Source of the DNA: Hemileia vastatrix | Lineage: Eukaryota; Basidiomycota; Pucciniomycetes; Pucciniales; Zaghouaniaceae | Assembly (NCBI GenBank): GCA_030280995.1 | Contig: JASXTE010000017.1 | Coordinates: 10,254,498-10,318,497, forward strand | Reading direction: 5' to 3' | Length of the DNA: 64,000 bases | In this document: positions 38,075 to 47,255 of the stretch, piece after piece | Numbering within the stretch: position 1 is the first letter of the stretch | How the letters are laid out: each line of letters opens with the position of its first letter | Notes under the pieces: generated by a model | Seen by the model: only the letters and a program-made list of their open reading frames with translations | Databases searched by the model: none | Told to the model about the DNA's origin: nothing | Position numbers and translations under genes: made by a program

Positions 38075-38892
38075 CATAACAAGGAACGGGAATGGGTTAT
38101 ATCCTGCTACCAAAAAAAAATAAAACCCAAATTCTAGTGTAATAATTATTAGACATATGGTTCTTCATCATAAAATTCCACCCTTAGTATTTTTATTTAT
38201 TGAAGAAGGAAATTTTTTATTAAAAAATAATAATGACCAGATCATTTTTTCACTTTATTAAAAAAATGATATGTACTAATTATATAAATGATAACTCTAA
38301 ATTAATGTATTTAAATTATATTTGAAAGAAATTTTAAACTTTCAAAAATATTTTAAAGCTTGAAAAAATTGATAATTCCTGAGCATATTATTAGAATAAA
38401 TATATATATTTAAAAAACCTTTAGTGATGAAATTTAGTGAAAAATATTAGTAAATTCTATATTTTCTCTTCAAGAACTTCTTATTATATTAAGTAATTTA
38501 TCTATATATTGATAGCTCCACAAACTTATGTGAAGATGTAAAAAAGCTTTTGATTTGATTTACATGAGAAATTTACTATTACATATGAACTCATAAAGCA
38601 GAAGCACATTATTTTTAAAATCTTATGCATTTTCCAGTCTGTTAATGCTATGAACTTTACTCATAATAATATTCCTTCTATAATTAGAGTAAGTGATATT
38701 ACAAGACTTTTTGCAATAATTATCAACTGTGCTTCAATAAGTATTCAACATGTCTTTGAGTTTATTTCAGAGAGGTTCAAAGCTTGATTGTTGGTTGTTT
38801 AATCACTGCCTCATTATGTGCTCAATTAAATATGAATTTGCGTTCAAGGTTGTGGACTTGCTAGCAAGTCCGCCCCCCATATTGCGTGGTGA
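37282..38892 (+). repeat. Family H hairpin-ended repeat, copy c
   Basis: The best-preserved copy, 1.6 kb. The left hairpin has arms ACTCTATC and GATAGAGT (37287-37315). A pyrimidine-rich block (37320-37820), a purine-rich block (37820-38000) and a (TA)n run (about 38045-38073) follow. The right palindrome GGACTTGCTAGCAAGTCC (38854-38871) is perfect and is followed by GCCCCCCATATTGCGTGGTG. It keeps CpGs lost in copies b and e. Frames at 37254-37680 are low-complexity. It sits inside Harbinger copy 4. Confidence 0.65.
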
Positions 38893-39356
38893 ATCAAGAA
38901 TAAAAATGATAGAGAACAAGAAAAAAAAGGAAAAAAAGGGGTAAAGAGAAATAAGAACAGATAAATCAGCAATCAAAAGAAAAAAGATGATAAAAATAAG
39001 AAACAAAAAAAGAGACAAGAAAGACATTTCAACTATCAATTAAATTTAAAAAAATTTAAAAGTGACTTACTTTGAGTGCTGTGAAGTGAGCAGTATCAGA
39101 ACCAACAATTAATGATGGAATTTAGAGATGAAGAAAAGATGAAATATCTTAGTGAGACATAATCTTAGAAATTTTATGCATTTGAAAATGTTATGTGATT
39201 TCAAGTCTGGGAGCTGAGCCAAAATGAATGAAACTGAGAAACTGGGGAATCTCATTAGCAAAAATTATTACACAAAAAAAAATTGTAAATCAGTTAATAT
39301 AGGCACTCAAAATGATAAAGGGAAATTGGTATTATTTTAGCACACATAGAACCAGG

Positions 39357-39850
39357 TTAAGATGATGAATTACTGCTATATTCTATTGGTGGAGGTGGAT
39401 CAGGAATCTTATCTTCATAAAGCTCATTCCATCCATCATTTAAGTTAGAAAGAATACTTTGTAATGTAAGAAAAGTAGTAATCCAATCTACAGAAACATG
39501 ATCCTGAAAATCCAAGTAAACTAAGAAATCCAGGAAAAGCTGTTCAAAAAATCTGTTGAATGCTAGCTTCAGGGATTTTGGAAAAAACATCAAGTTGATA
39601 TTGAGGTTGGTTTTGTATGGAAGGTGTTCTAGGAAATAAGTAGTGGTTTTCCAACATGCTGCACATGAAAGGAAAGTTAAGTTCTGCATCAGAATAGGTA
39701 TCAGAATTAACTATTAGATCAGGAGCTACAGCTGCACCAGTGATCTCAATTTGATGGCAGACTGAAATTGGAATGTTATTTTTGTGAAATGTTGTAAAGA
39801 TTAAGAGATATTGTATGATTATAGGATTTATTAACTTTTGGTAAGTCATA
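39357..39850 (-). pseudogene. Probable Harbinger transposase C-terminus, copy 4
   Basis: The minus-strand end reads VDWITTFLTLQSILSNLNDG followed by WNELYEDKIPDPPPP. It resembles the C-terminal helix of PIF transposases (copy 3 has HNLLAELKDQWLELYEDEQF). The upstream part of the frame, on the 39544-39849 segment, does not show the catalytic Asp/Asp/Glu blocks, so the N-terminal and catalytic regions are missing or replaced. Position next to the right TIR and orientation toward p1 agree with the family plan. Confidence 0.5.
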
Positions 39851-40139
39851 TGCCTTACTATTATGAATAAGCCCTTGAGGATTAGGTGAAAAAAAATCTA
39901 GGTGTTGGAACTTTTGTACCTACTGTTGGCATCTTTGTACCTAGTTCTGACTAATTACAATGATTAAGGGAAGTGTTTTGATGACTTTTTTGACCCTAAA
40001 GAAGAAATGTTTGGGGACAAATACACTGTTGAAATATACCTGTCCAGGGCAGGCTTATTCCTTTTTTTGATGGCAGGTTTGGTACCTTTTTTGAGGAATG
40101 TTGTGGTGGTGTATTTGGTAATATTTTAGACCCCCTAAT

Positions 40140-40351
40140 ATAATGAAGAAGGTTTGAATTAATAGAATTAATTACTTAAAGAAAATAAATAATTCTGAAA
40201 ATAGTTAAATGATTTAATAACACAATATCTTATAATGCTTAAAGAGTTAAAATTTTCAATTCAATAATATTTTAATAATTAAGTAATTATTAATTGAGTA
40301 ATAAATGTTATCAGACCAGTTTAAATATGTTAAATAAGTTATTGGCTGATA
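40140..40351 (-). repeat. Gypsy 3' LTR, proximal part
   Basis: On the minus strand begins TATCAGCCAATAACTTATTT, against TGTCAGCCAGTACCTTATTT in the 5' LTR at 47066. It is directly preceded on that strand by the purine run AAGGTGAGAGAG (40363-40352), the polypurine tract that primes plus-strand DNA synthesis. It is interrupted at 40139 by Harbinger copy 4. Confidence 0.85.
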
Positions 40352-40395
40352 CTCTCTCACCTTAAAAAAACAATAAAAAAAATTAAATTTTTTTC

Positions 40396-41410
40396 TTATA
40401 TTTCTTTAATAAAATTTTTAAATTGGAGATTTCTTTTCAGGAATCCATCTATCAAATTCAGTAGGTTTTCTTTATATCTTAATAAATACTCAGTTCCCCT
40501 TTCTTTAGTAAGATTCCTTTCATTAAGGATTTTTTTGATTTCAGCCTTCTCATTTATTTTAAAATTTTTAGATTTAGGTCTTCCCCTTCTTTTAGGAAAC
40601 AAATCAGAGTTATTTGAGCTGTATGGCTTTTTTAAAGATATTGGAAATACTGGATTTTTTCTATCATATGGAGAATATAATAAATCTATAACAGGATTAT
40701 TTTCAATCATTTTTTTCACAACAAATGGACCAAAAAATGGATCTTTCAATTTATTTTTGTCTTGTAAATTAAAATGCACTCTAGAAATAGGAACTTCATC
40801 TCCTTCCTTACAATCAAATTCTTTATGTAAATTATCCCATCTTTTCTTCATATATTGATAAGCATTTTCATAAAAATTTTGTGCATGATTTCTACATAAT
40901 TTTTGCATTTGAAGAAAAGACTTAGCACCAGGATAAATATCTAAACTATGTAAGTTTTTTTTTATTAAAGAGCATAGAGTTCTTGGTAAATATTTTAACC
41001 ATAACTCAAAAGGTCTTTTTTTAGTTACTGAATGAAAAGTACCATTATAAGAAAATTCATGGCTTGGTAGGAGTGTTACCAAATCATGAGTATATCTATC
41101 ATTATCCTTGAATTATAACCCAAAAGCACAATATCTTCTTATCATGTATTCTAACTTTTTATCATCCTCTCATCCAGCCCATCAGTTTGTGGATGATTTG
41201 CTGTGGAAAATTTTAAATTGCAGCCACAAATATCCATTAAGGAGGTCCAAAATTCAGATGTAAATTTTGGGTCTCTATCAGAGGTAAGAGCTTTTGAAAA
41301 TACAGCAGTATTAAACATGTTAGTCCACCATAAAATCTAATTCTTAGTAAAAACATCTTTTCAGGTTGGGATAAATTAACACATTTTTGTAAATCAATCT
41401 ACTATTACCC
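40396..41410 (-). pseudogene. pol: Gypsy integrase core and C-terminus
   Basis: The Pol C-terminal part on the minus strand. ALTSDRDPKFTSEFW (about 41290-41245) carries the second catalytic Asp. HPQTDGLDERM (about 41178-41145) carries the Glu-bearing motif of the DDE integrase core. A 228-codon open frame (41082-40396) starts near SHEFSYNGTFHSVTKKRPFE, typical of fungal Gypsy integrases. It continues through a DKNKLKDPFFGPFVV block and ends in a basic tail with KRRGRPKSKN, an AT-hook-like motif. Breaks lie near 41100 and 41330-41400. Confidence 0.85.
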
Positions 41411-41411
41411 A

Positions 41412-41774
41412 TCAGGAGTTAAATTTATCTTTTCCTGATATTTGAATATCAGTTACAAAATCAGACATAGTATCCCACCAAGCAGTATTTTTCAATATAA
41501 TGGTGGTTCTTTCCAGGATAAAATGCCCTGCTAATTTTTCATTGTGACAAAATTTAAGAATAATTTCCTTCATAAATGAAGATGTCACTATGACATTACC
41601 AATTTTTCTTTTATAGTTTATGAAGTCATCTTGTAATGAAATATTTCTTTTTTCATAGCATTTTGATACTTCACTGATAAAGTTTTTATCAAAGGTTGGA
41701 TTGATGCATTTTTGTATAATGAAGGATAATTTATAATTTTTTTTAATTTTCATTATTTTTGTATGATTCAACAA
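41412..41774 (-). pseudogene. pol: Gypsy integrase zinc-binding region
   Basis: A 120-codon frame with CHNEKLAGHFILERT followed by NTAWWDTMSDFV. It corresponds to the H2C2 segment of Gypsy integrases; the second His is visible and the distal Cys pair is damaged. It lies between the RNase H region upstream and the integrase core downstream. Confidence 0.75.
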
Positions 41775-42111
41775 TTGTTTTAATTAATTCTTCCTCCATA
41801 TATACTATATAAACTCCGAAAAGATGAATTATCTTATCTTTAGGTACATAAGCAGGGATGGAGTCATCATTTTTTAAAGGAAGTCTTGATAACATATCAA
41901 CATTAGGGTTTAGTAAATCAGCTCTATGAAGAATAATAATTCTTCCTCTTTACTCCTGAACTGAAAGCTGCCACTTAAATATCTTTCAGTTTGGTTTTTT
42001 CATATTTATCAATGATTTCACAGCACCACAATCAGTGAATAACTCAAATTTTTTGTCCTCTAAATAGTAATGCGAATTTTCAAAAGCCCATACTACTTCC
42101 AGACACTAAAA

Positions 42112-42629
42112 TCAAGTTGCGCCATATTTCAATTCACTTGGTCTAAAGGTTCTTGAAATATAGCATACTACTACTTCTGAAATTTTTTCCTTCACCAATT
42201 GTTTTTGATGAAGTGCAGCTCCTAATCCTACAAAACTTGCATCTGCATATAATACAAATATTTTAGTAAAATCAGGTAATCCTAATATAGGTGCTGTAAG
42301 TAAAAAAATTTTAAAAGTGTCAAAAGCTTTTTGTCTTTCATCATTCCAGATAAAAGGAAAATATTTCATTACTAGATTTGTTAAAGGTGCAGCAATGACT
42401 TGGTAATTTTTTATATACTGTCTATAGTATCCACAAATACCCAGGAAGGATTGAATTTGTTTAAAAGAAGTAGGAATTCAAACATTTTTTATGGCTGCTA
42501 CTTTTTTTTTATCAGCACAGATTTTAAACCCTAATTCTATACGTTCCAAAACTTTTAAAGAATGAAAACCAAACTTAAATTTTTTAAAAGCCAAGTCATA
42601 TTAATATCATCCATTTTTTAAAGACTTTT
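42112..42629 (-). pseudogene. pol: Gypsy RT C-terminus and RNase H
   Basis: QSFLGICGYYRQYIKNYQVI (about 42455-42400) is the RT thumb/connection motif. FIWNDERQKAFDTFK and FVLYADASFVGLGAAL (42350-42225) give the first catalytic Asp of RNase H. The open frame 42369-42112 covers most of this. Harbinger copy 2 sits immediately upstream on the minus strand and splits the reverse transcriptase. Confidence 0.85.
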
Positions 42630-42959
42630 AATAGGGGGTGTCAGTTCTGGCAAATCCGCACTTAAATTAAGTGCGGATTTCAAACCAAATCAGCACTTAC
42701 AAATCAGCACTTAAATTTTGCAAAAAAGTCACTTATTTCAAAAAAGGGTGTCAGTTATGACCTCAAATCAGCACTTTTTTCCCGTTTTTTTTCACAACCA
42801 CATTTTGGCCACAAAACATCCCTTCCTTTCTTACCCCATCCCTGTCACATGTGACACACTGACCTTCCTCGCTACCTACCCATCAATCCTTGGCACACAC
42901 CCCTTCCTGACATTTTCAATATTTTGACCAGGCATGTTTACATTCTTTTTTAACACCTT

Positions 42960-43476
42960 TACTTGAAGAAGATCAATCCCCTCCACCTTCTAACCATAGT
43001 TCAGCTGAAGATGATCCCAACTATCAAGCAGAACAATTATATCGCAGAAGATCTGAATCCTCAGAGGCCCAAAATTTAAATGTATGTTTACTTTTTGTTT
43101 TTTCTTCAATTCTTCTCTGAATTTCTCTTTCTTTCTAGTCTCCTCCTACTCAAACTCAATCTCCATTAAATAATCTCAATTCTGGAAATGTGAATACCTC
43201 TTTAGAAGCTGCTTTAGAAGAACTTCCTGAAGCCTCTTGTTCAAACTCCAAACTAAAGCGTCGAGCCTCAACTTCAATGAACTTGAACCATCTATTAAAA
43301 CGTGGTAATACTTCAACAAGCTCATTTGGCTCCCTTGAGGATTATTTTGAAAAAAAAGATATAAGTAAGTTTTGTTTACTATATATCTTAATCATTAACT
43401 CATTTATTTATTTATTTCAATTTAATTTTCTCAGCAAAATCAACTATTGCAAATAATGCTGACTTACCTGGAGAGA
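42960..43476 (+). pseudogene. Harbinger p1 remnant, copy 2
   Basis: Exons aligned with the minus-strand copy at 63.0-64.0 kb: SAEDDPNYQAEQL (about 43000-43045), an intron from GTATGT (about 43081) to TTTCTAG (43139), SPPTQTQSPLNNLNSGN, then LKRGNTSTSSFGSLEDYFEK and a second GTAAGT intron at about 43362-43435. The N-terminal Myb/SANT exon is missing, because the homology begins only about 330 bp from the TIR. The frame 43190-43456 covers the middle exon. Confidence 0.65.
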
Positions 43477-43787
43477 TGAGTTTAGAAAAAAGAAATATAA
43501 GTGAATGGAAGTGAACTCTGTTCTTCGCCCGAAGAACAGAGTTCATCCTCCTATTTTCACACTCTGTTTAAAAAGAATAAAATGACTTACCTGGAGAGAT
43601 GAGTTGAGAAAAAAGAAATATAAGTGAATGGAAGTGAACTCTGTTCTTCGCCCAAAGAACAGAGTTCATCCTCCTATTTTCACACTCTGTTTAAAAAGAA
43701 TAAAATGACTTACCTGGAGAGATGAGTTGAGAAAAAAGAAATATAAGTGAATGGAAGTGAACTCTGTTCTTCGCCCGAAGAACAGAG
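43461..43787. repeat. Three 123-124-bp tandem units with palindromic hairpins
   Basis: Units start at 43461, 43584 and 43708 (GACTTACCTGGAGAGATGAG). Each carries a hairpin with 15-bp arms, GAACTCTGTTCTTCG and its complement; the first (43513-43544) is perfect. The third unit is cut inside its second arm and joins the purine tract. The hairpin is the same type as the left end of family H repeats. On the minus strand the unit contains CCAGGTAAGT, a perfect 5' splice-site consensus. Confidence 0.8.
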
Positions 43788-43985
43788 GGGGTTAGAGGCG
43801 GGTTTGGTGGGGATTTGGAGGGAGGATTTGGGGGATTTGGTGGGGGGTGGAGTGGAATGAGGGGAAGATATGAGGAGACCAAGAAGGGGGAGAAAGGGAG
43901 AGATGAGACCAAAGAGGGAGAAAAGGGATGTTAGAGTGAGCCAAGGAGGGGTGAATGAGGCAGCCAAAGGGGGGAAAAGGGGGAT
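43788..43985. repeat. Purine-rich tract at Harbinger copy 2 junction
   Basis: About 200 bp of G/A-rich sequence (minus strand C/T-rich), similar to the tracts of family H and of Harbinger copy 3 (shared GGCTGCCTC on the pyrimidine strand). Overlapping proline/serine-rich frames (43691-44043 minus) are low-complexity artefacts. Confidence 0.6.
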
Positions 43986-44461
43986 GATTCCAAGGAGTTG
44001 ATGGCAGTGATACATCGTTTGGTATAAGTGTTAACTGAACCATACCCTAAATCAAAGACATTTTCTAAACGTTTCAAAGCGGCTCCATTACCATTTGAAC
44101 CCAAACGGCATAGTGTGATGGCCAATTGAATTGAAGGATGTCGTTGTTCTTTTTGAGAATTATTGTGAAATATGGGATGATCCTGAATAAGCTCAAGCAA
44201 TTTAAGGAAAAATTCCTGAGAAGTCCTGAACAGCTGTCTAAAACTGGGTGTAGATAGGTTAAGAAGTGTTTGGATGGTGTACTTGGGGGTATGAAGTACT
44301 TGAGGCTTTCTGGGAAGAAGGTAACGTTTCCTGGCCATTTTTGATAAAACGACAAAATCTTCTTCTAGATCAGAATCGGAATCAGAGTCCAAGAGCAGTT
44401 CAAGCGCCATGAAAGTCATTGCTTTATGTAATTTATCACGATTTGAAAGTGAGGAAGGCAT
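43986..44461 (-). pseudogene. Harbinger transposase N-terminal half, copy 2
   Basis: Open from MPSSLSNRDKLHKAM (start 44461) through MARKRYLLPRKPQ, SFRQLFRTSQEFFLKLLELI and QLAITLCRLGSNGNGAALKR to KRCITAINSLES. It then runs into the purine tract, giving a chimeric Pro/Ser-rich tail to 43931. All three catalytic blocks (present in copy 3) are deleted. The first ~150 codons are uninterrupted, unlike copies 1 and 3, so this copy is the youngest. An HTH-like N-terminal region is typical of DDE_Tnp_4 proteins. Confidence 0.8.
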
Positions 44462-44750
44462 GACTCTTATATGATATGATATGAAGATGTAAGTGATGTA
44501 CGATGTTTTGAGTTATGAAGTGTTATTCTGCGGAGTGCTGCGTGTGAATGGGATGATGCTGACAAATCAGTGAAATGGGACTTGATGGTGAAATCAGCAC
44601 TTTTGGTTGAGAAAGTGCGGATTTGAGTGAAATAAGTGACTTATTTCATTTTGAAATCCACCAGTATTGGGGCTAGTGTGTTTTGGAAATCCGCACTTAT
44701 TTAAGTGCGGATTTGTAAGTGCGGATTTGCCAGAACTGACACCCCCTAAT

Positions 44751-45305
44751 AGGTGAATTATGTGCTCCAAAAATGTTTTTGAAAAATAATGATATCATCT
44801 ATGTATACCATTAACCATCCTTCTATAATTTTCTGATGGAAAGTACTATCCATTACTTTTTGAAATACAGAAGGAGCATTTTTTGGTCCAAAAGGCATCC
44901 TTATATATTTATAAATTCACATATGAGTAGCAATCAACAAAAAGTTTTGTGATTATTTCTCTACAGGAATCTGATGATAACATTCATTTCTATCTAGACA
45001 GCTGATATACTTTTCCCCCTGTAAGGTTTCATGTGTTGAATTTATTCTTGGAAGAGGATAAATGTCATCAACTGTATAGGTGTTTAATTTTGTGTAGTTT
45101 CCACATAGTCTTGCTTTATAATTTTTTCATAAGATATAAGTACAAGTTAAATTACACAATAGTTAGGGTTAACATCCACTTTTTCAATGATATTCATTTT
45201 CAAAAGTGTTAAGATATTATCCTCAGTATCTTTCCTTTTTGTAGGAGAAGCAGGATAAGGCTTCTTTTTTAAACTAGGAGAAATCTCATCCAATTCACAA
45301 GTTAA
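44751..45305 (-). pseudogene. pol: Gypsy reverse transcriptase, N-terminal and palm
   Basis: Read on the minus strand: SPSLKKKPYPASPTKRKD, then YPLPRINSTHETLQG, HQIPVEK, RMPFGPKNAPSVFQKVMD and VYIDDIIIFQKHF. YIDD is the polymerase active-site motif (about 44800). Stops lie near 45150, 45125 and 44940. The frame continues at 42629 after Harbinger copy 2. Gag and protease, expected upstream, are not found in 45306-46004. Confidence 0.88.
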
Positions 45306-46004
45306 ATGCTTTAATTAATTATTTTATTTTTAGTATTTTTTATATAATTAATTTTCAGTGTTATTTCTAACTTTCTTCAAAAGACCTGAAAATGTCTCAG
45401 TAATATGATTAATTTGTCAAAAACTAATTATTATGATCTGAAATAAATATTTGATTTTTATTTAAATTATTTATACATATTCAATAAAATATTATTTATA
45501 TATATTAATATTATTTAATATTAATATATATGCAAAAAAATATTATATACATATACATAAATTCAAATAAAAATTTGTTGTGTCAGTAATTCTGGATACT
45601 AAAATTATCCTTTCAACATAAAGTTTGAAATAATGAAAGTTTTATATAAATTACTCATTACAATAGTAGATCTTAAAAGGTACAGCTATTTTGCAGTATG
45701 TATGCCAAAAGGTACAATCCATGGTTCAAGCTTTTCCTGAAACCAATTTCGATTTTTGCCTTCTCACCTGTAAACTAGTAAGCTAAGTGAAATGGATTTT
45801 CATGGTTTTAACACTCACTTTAGTTTTACTTTTTATTTTTTACTTCTTTTTTTGTATTAATCCTATTCCACTGGCTCAAACCACAATACACTAGTCCAAT
45901 TAAATTGTCCTTGACCCATTGGAACCTCCTATATCAACCACCCAAGTATTTTTTGTCATCAAGATACAATTATGTGTCTCTAAAAATTTGGAAAGACCCC
46001 TAAT
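45306..46004. other. AT-rich remnant of Gypsy internal region
   Basis: Lies between RT and 5' LTR, where Gag and protease should be. No protein motif is recognisable, and the primer-binding site after the LTR end (46004) cannot be identified. A large internal deletion is inferred. Confidence 0.5.
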
Positions 46005-47066
46005 TGTTGACTTGTATGGTATGTAGGAATGATTTTATACAATAGTTTAGAAATAATATAATAGTGGGTTTAGTATAAAATTTAATTTATTGGAAATATA
46101 ATAATAATTTATATAAATTATTCAATTATTATTTCATGTTGAAGGATTTAAAATTCAAATAAAGTATAAAATAAATAAATAAGGATTTGTTATCTTGGTT
46201 TCTATGATAAATAAAAAAAATATAATTTTAAGGATAAAAGAGATTCTTTAAAACAACAACAATAATCCCCTTTTATAGGAAAATTGCATTCAATAATATT
46301 TCTGTTGAATTCAACTAATTTATTAATAAGAAATTAAAGTTTAATTTATAAGTAATTTAATATAAAGTGAGAATATAAATTAAATTTTGAAAGGTTAAGT
46401 TTAATAAAATAAATAGAATTTAATAAAACAATTTAAATTAAAATTTCATTAAAATCAAAGTTAAATTTAATTTTATCCCTTAAAGTTCCTAGTAAATACT
46501 AAATTCTCTTTTCTCGCTCTCCCTGGCCATCCTCTAGCCGAGTTCAAGCAAAGTCTGAGTCCCAGTACTTCCATGTACTTAGATCTACATTTTTTCCATA
46601 ATTTTTTTTCCTTTAACTCAATTACCTAAGTAATATTAATAGAAGTATAATTTAATGAAAAAGGTTTAAATTATGAAAATTGACTACTTAAATAAAATAT
46701 ATAATTTGTAAAATATTAAAATAATTTAATTACACAATAGTGGGTATCATAGTTAGAGACTTTTAACTATTTAAAAGGTATTTCACAACACAAAAGAAAA
46801 GCCACATACTTGACATTGATTCTTAGTAAAAAGGTGTTTTGGCAGAACAATATGGCATATTTTAAAAAATGATCATGGTTGATTTGGTGGGAAAAAAAGG
46901 TATCTTGAAATGGAAGATTTCTAACTTTGATACCCCCTAATATCACTTAATACTTAAAGAATTAAAAATATTAATTTTATAATATTCTAATAATTAAGTA
47001 ATCAATAATTGAGTAATAAATTTTATCAGATCAATTTAAATATGTTAAATAAGGTACTGGCTGACA
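46005..47066 (-). repeat. Gypsy 5' LTR (contains MITE copy 2)
   Basis: Minus strand TGTCAGCCAGTACC (47066) to AAGTCAACA (46005), 1062 bp including a 200-bp MITE. Aligns with the split 3' LTR. Flanked by TACCC at 47067-47071. Confidence 0.85.
46739..46938 (+). mobile_element. Harbinger-like MITE copy 2 (200 bp)
   Basis: Ends AGTGGGTATCATAGTTA and CTAACTTTGATACCCCCT, flanked by AAT (46736-46738 and 46939-46941). Interior as in the 9.7-kb and 51.5-kb copies. Inserted in the Gypsy 5' LTR after that element arrived. Confidence 0.88.
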
Positions 47067-47255
47067 TACCCCATTTATCTTCTACAATTATATTTGAAAA
47101 AAATTGGGTCATTAGGCATTTTATGTGTCAAAGTTCACCTCTTATCCAAAAATTTTCTATTCAATTTTTCATGACCACATCTTAAAAAAATTTCTGGATA
47201 TGCCAGCCTCCCTACCTTGCTGTGAACTCTCACCCTCATCCCATCTTATCTATTC

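Larger units (their letters stand above)
30507..40136. mobile_element. PIF/Harbinger element copy 4 (9.63 kb, inside Gypsy 3' LTR)
   Basis: Termini AGGGGGTTTCAAACATTTCC (left) and, inverted, AGGGGGTCTAAAATATTACC (right), with AAT on each side (30504-30506 and 40137-40139). Joining 30506 to 40140 restores continuous alignment to the other Gypsy LTR at about 46625-46670, which proves that this is one insertion. Inside: p1-like gene remnant at the left (plus), transposase C-terminus at the right (minus), and between them a Cys-containing frame, ~80-bp repeats and a family H copy. Much larger than usual Harbinger elements. Confidence 0.8.
42633..44747. mobile_element. PIF/Harbinger element copy 2 (2.1 kb, young, internally deleted)
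   Basis: The termini AGGGGGTGTCAGTTCTGGCA are identical as inverted repeats, with AAT outside both (42630-42632 and 44748-44750). Removing the element and one AAT restores the Gypsy RT frame: HIIHLLKVFKKW reads across the junction. Subterminal AAGTGCGGATTT repeats keep their CpGs. It contains p1 exons (plus) and a transposase N-terminal half (minus) facing each other, with three hairpin repeats and a purine tract at the junction. Both genes are truncated, so it is non-autonomous. Confidence 0.92.
29901..47066 (-). mobile_element. Ty3/Gypsy retrotransposon with TSD TACCC, three nested insertions
   Basis: Identical 5-bp duplications TACCC flank it at 29896-29900 and 47067-47071. On the minus strand: 5' LTR 47066-46005 (TGTCAGCCAGTACC to AAGTCAACA); AT-rich internal part lacking Gag and protease; Pol 45305-40396; polypurine tract 40363-40352; 3' LTR from 40351, continuing after a Harbinger insertion to 29901. 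The insertions are a MITE in the 5' LTR (46739-46938), Harbinger copy 2 in the RT domain (42633-44747) and Harbinger copy 4 in the 3' LTR (30507-40136). Net length is about 5.2 kb. Confidence 0.9.

Noticed and set aside
38854..38892. Helitron 3' end (hairpin near terminus)
   Set aside because: The palindrome fits superficially, but no CTRR follows within ~20 bp in any copy, no 5' TC end is defined and no Rep/helicase remnant is present.
43691..44043. Overlapping Pro/Ser-rich minus-strand frames
   Set aside because: They translate a low-complexity purine tract in more than one phase; only the N-terminal transposase part (from 44461) is real homology.
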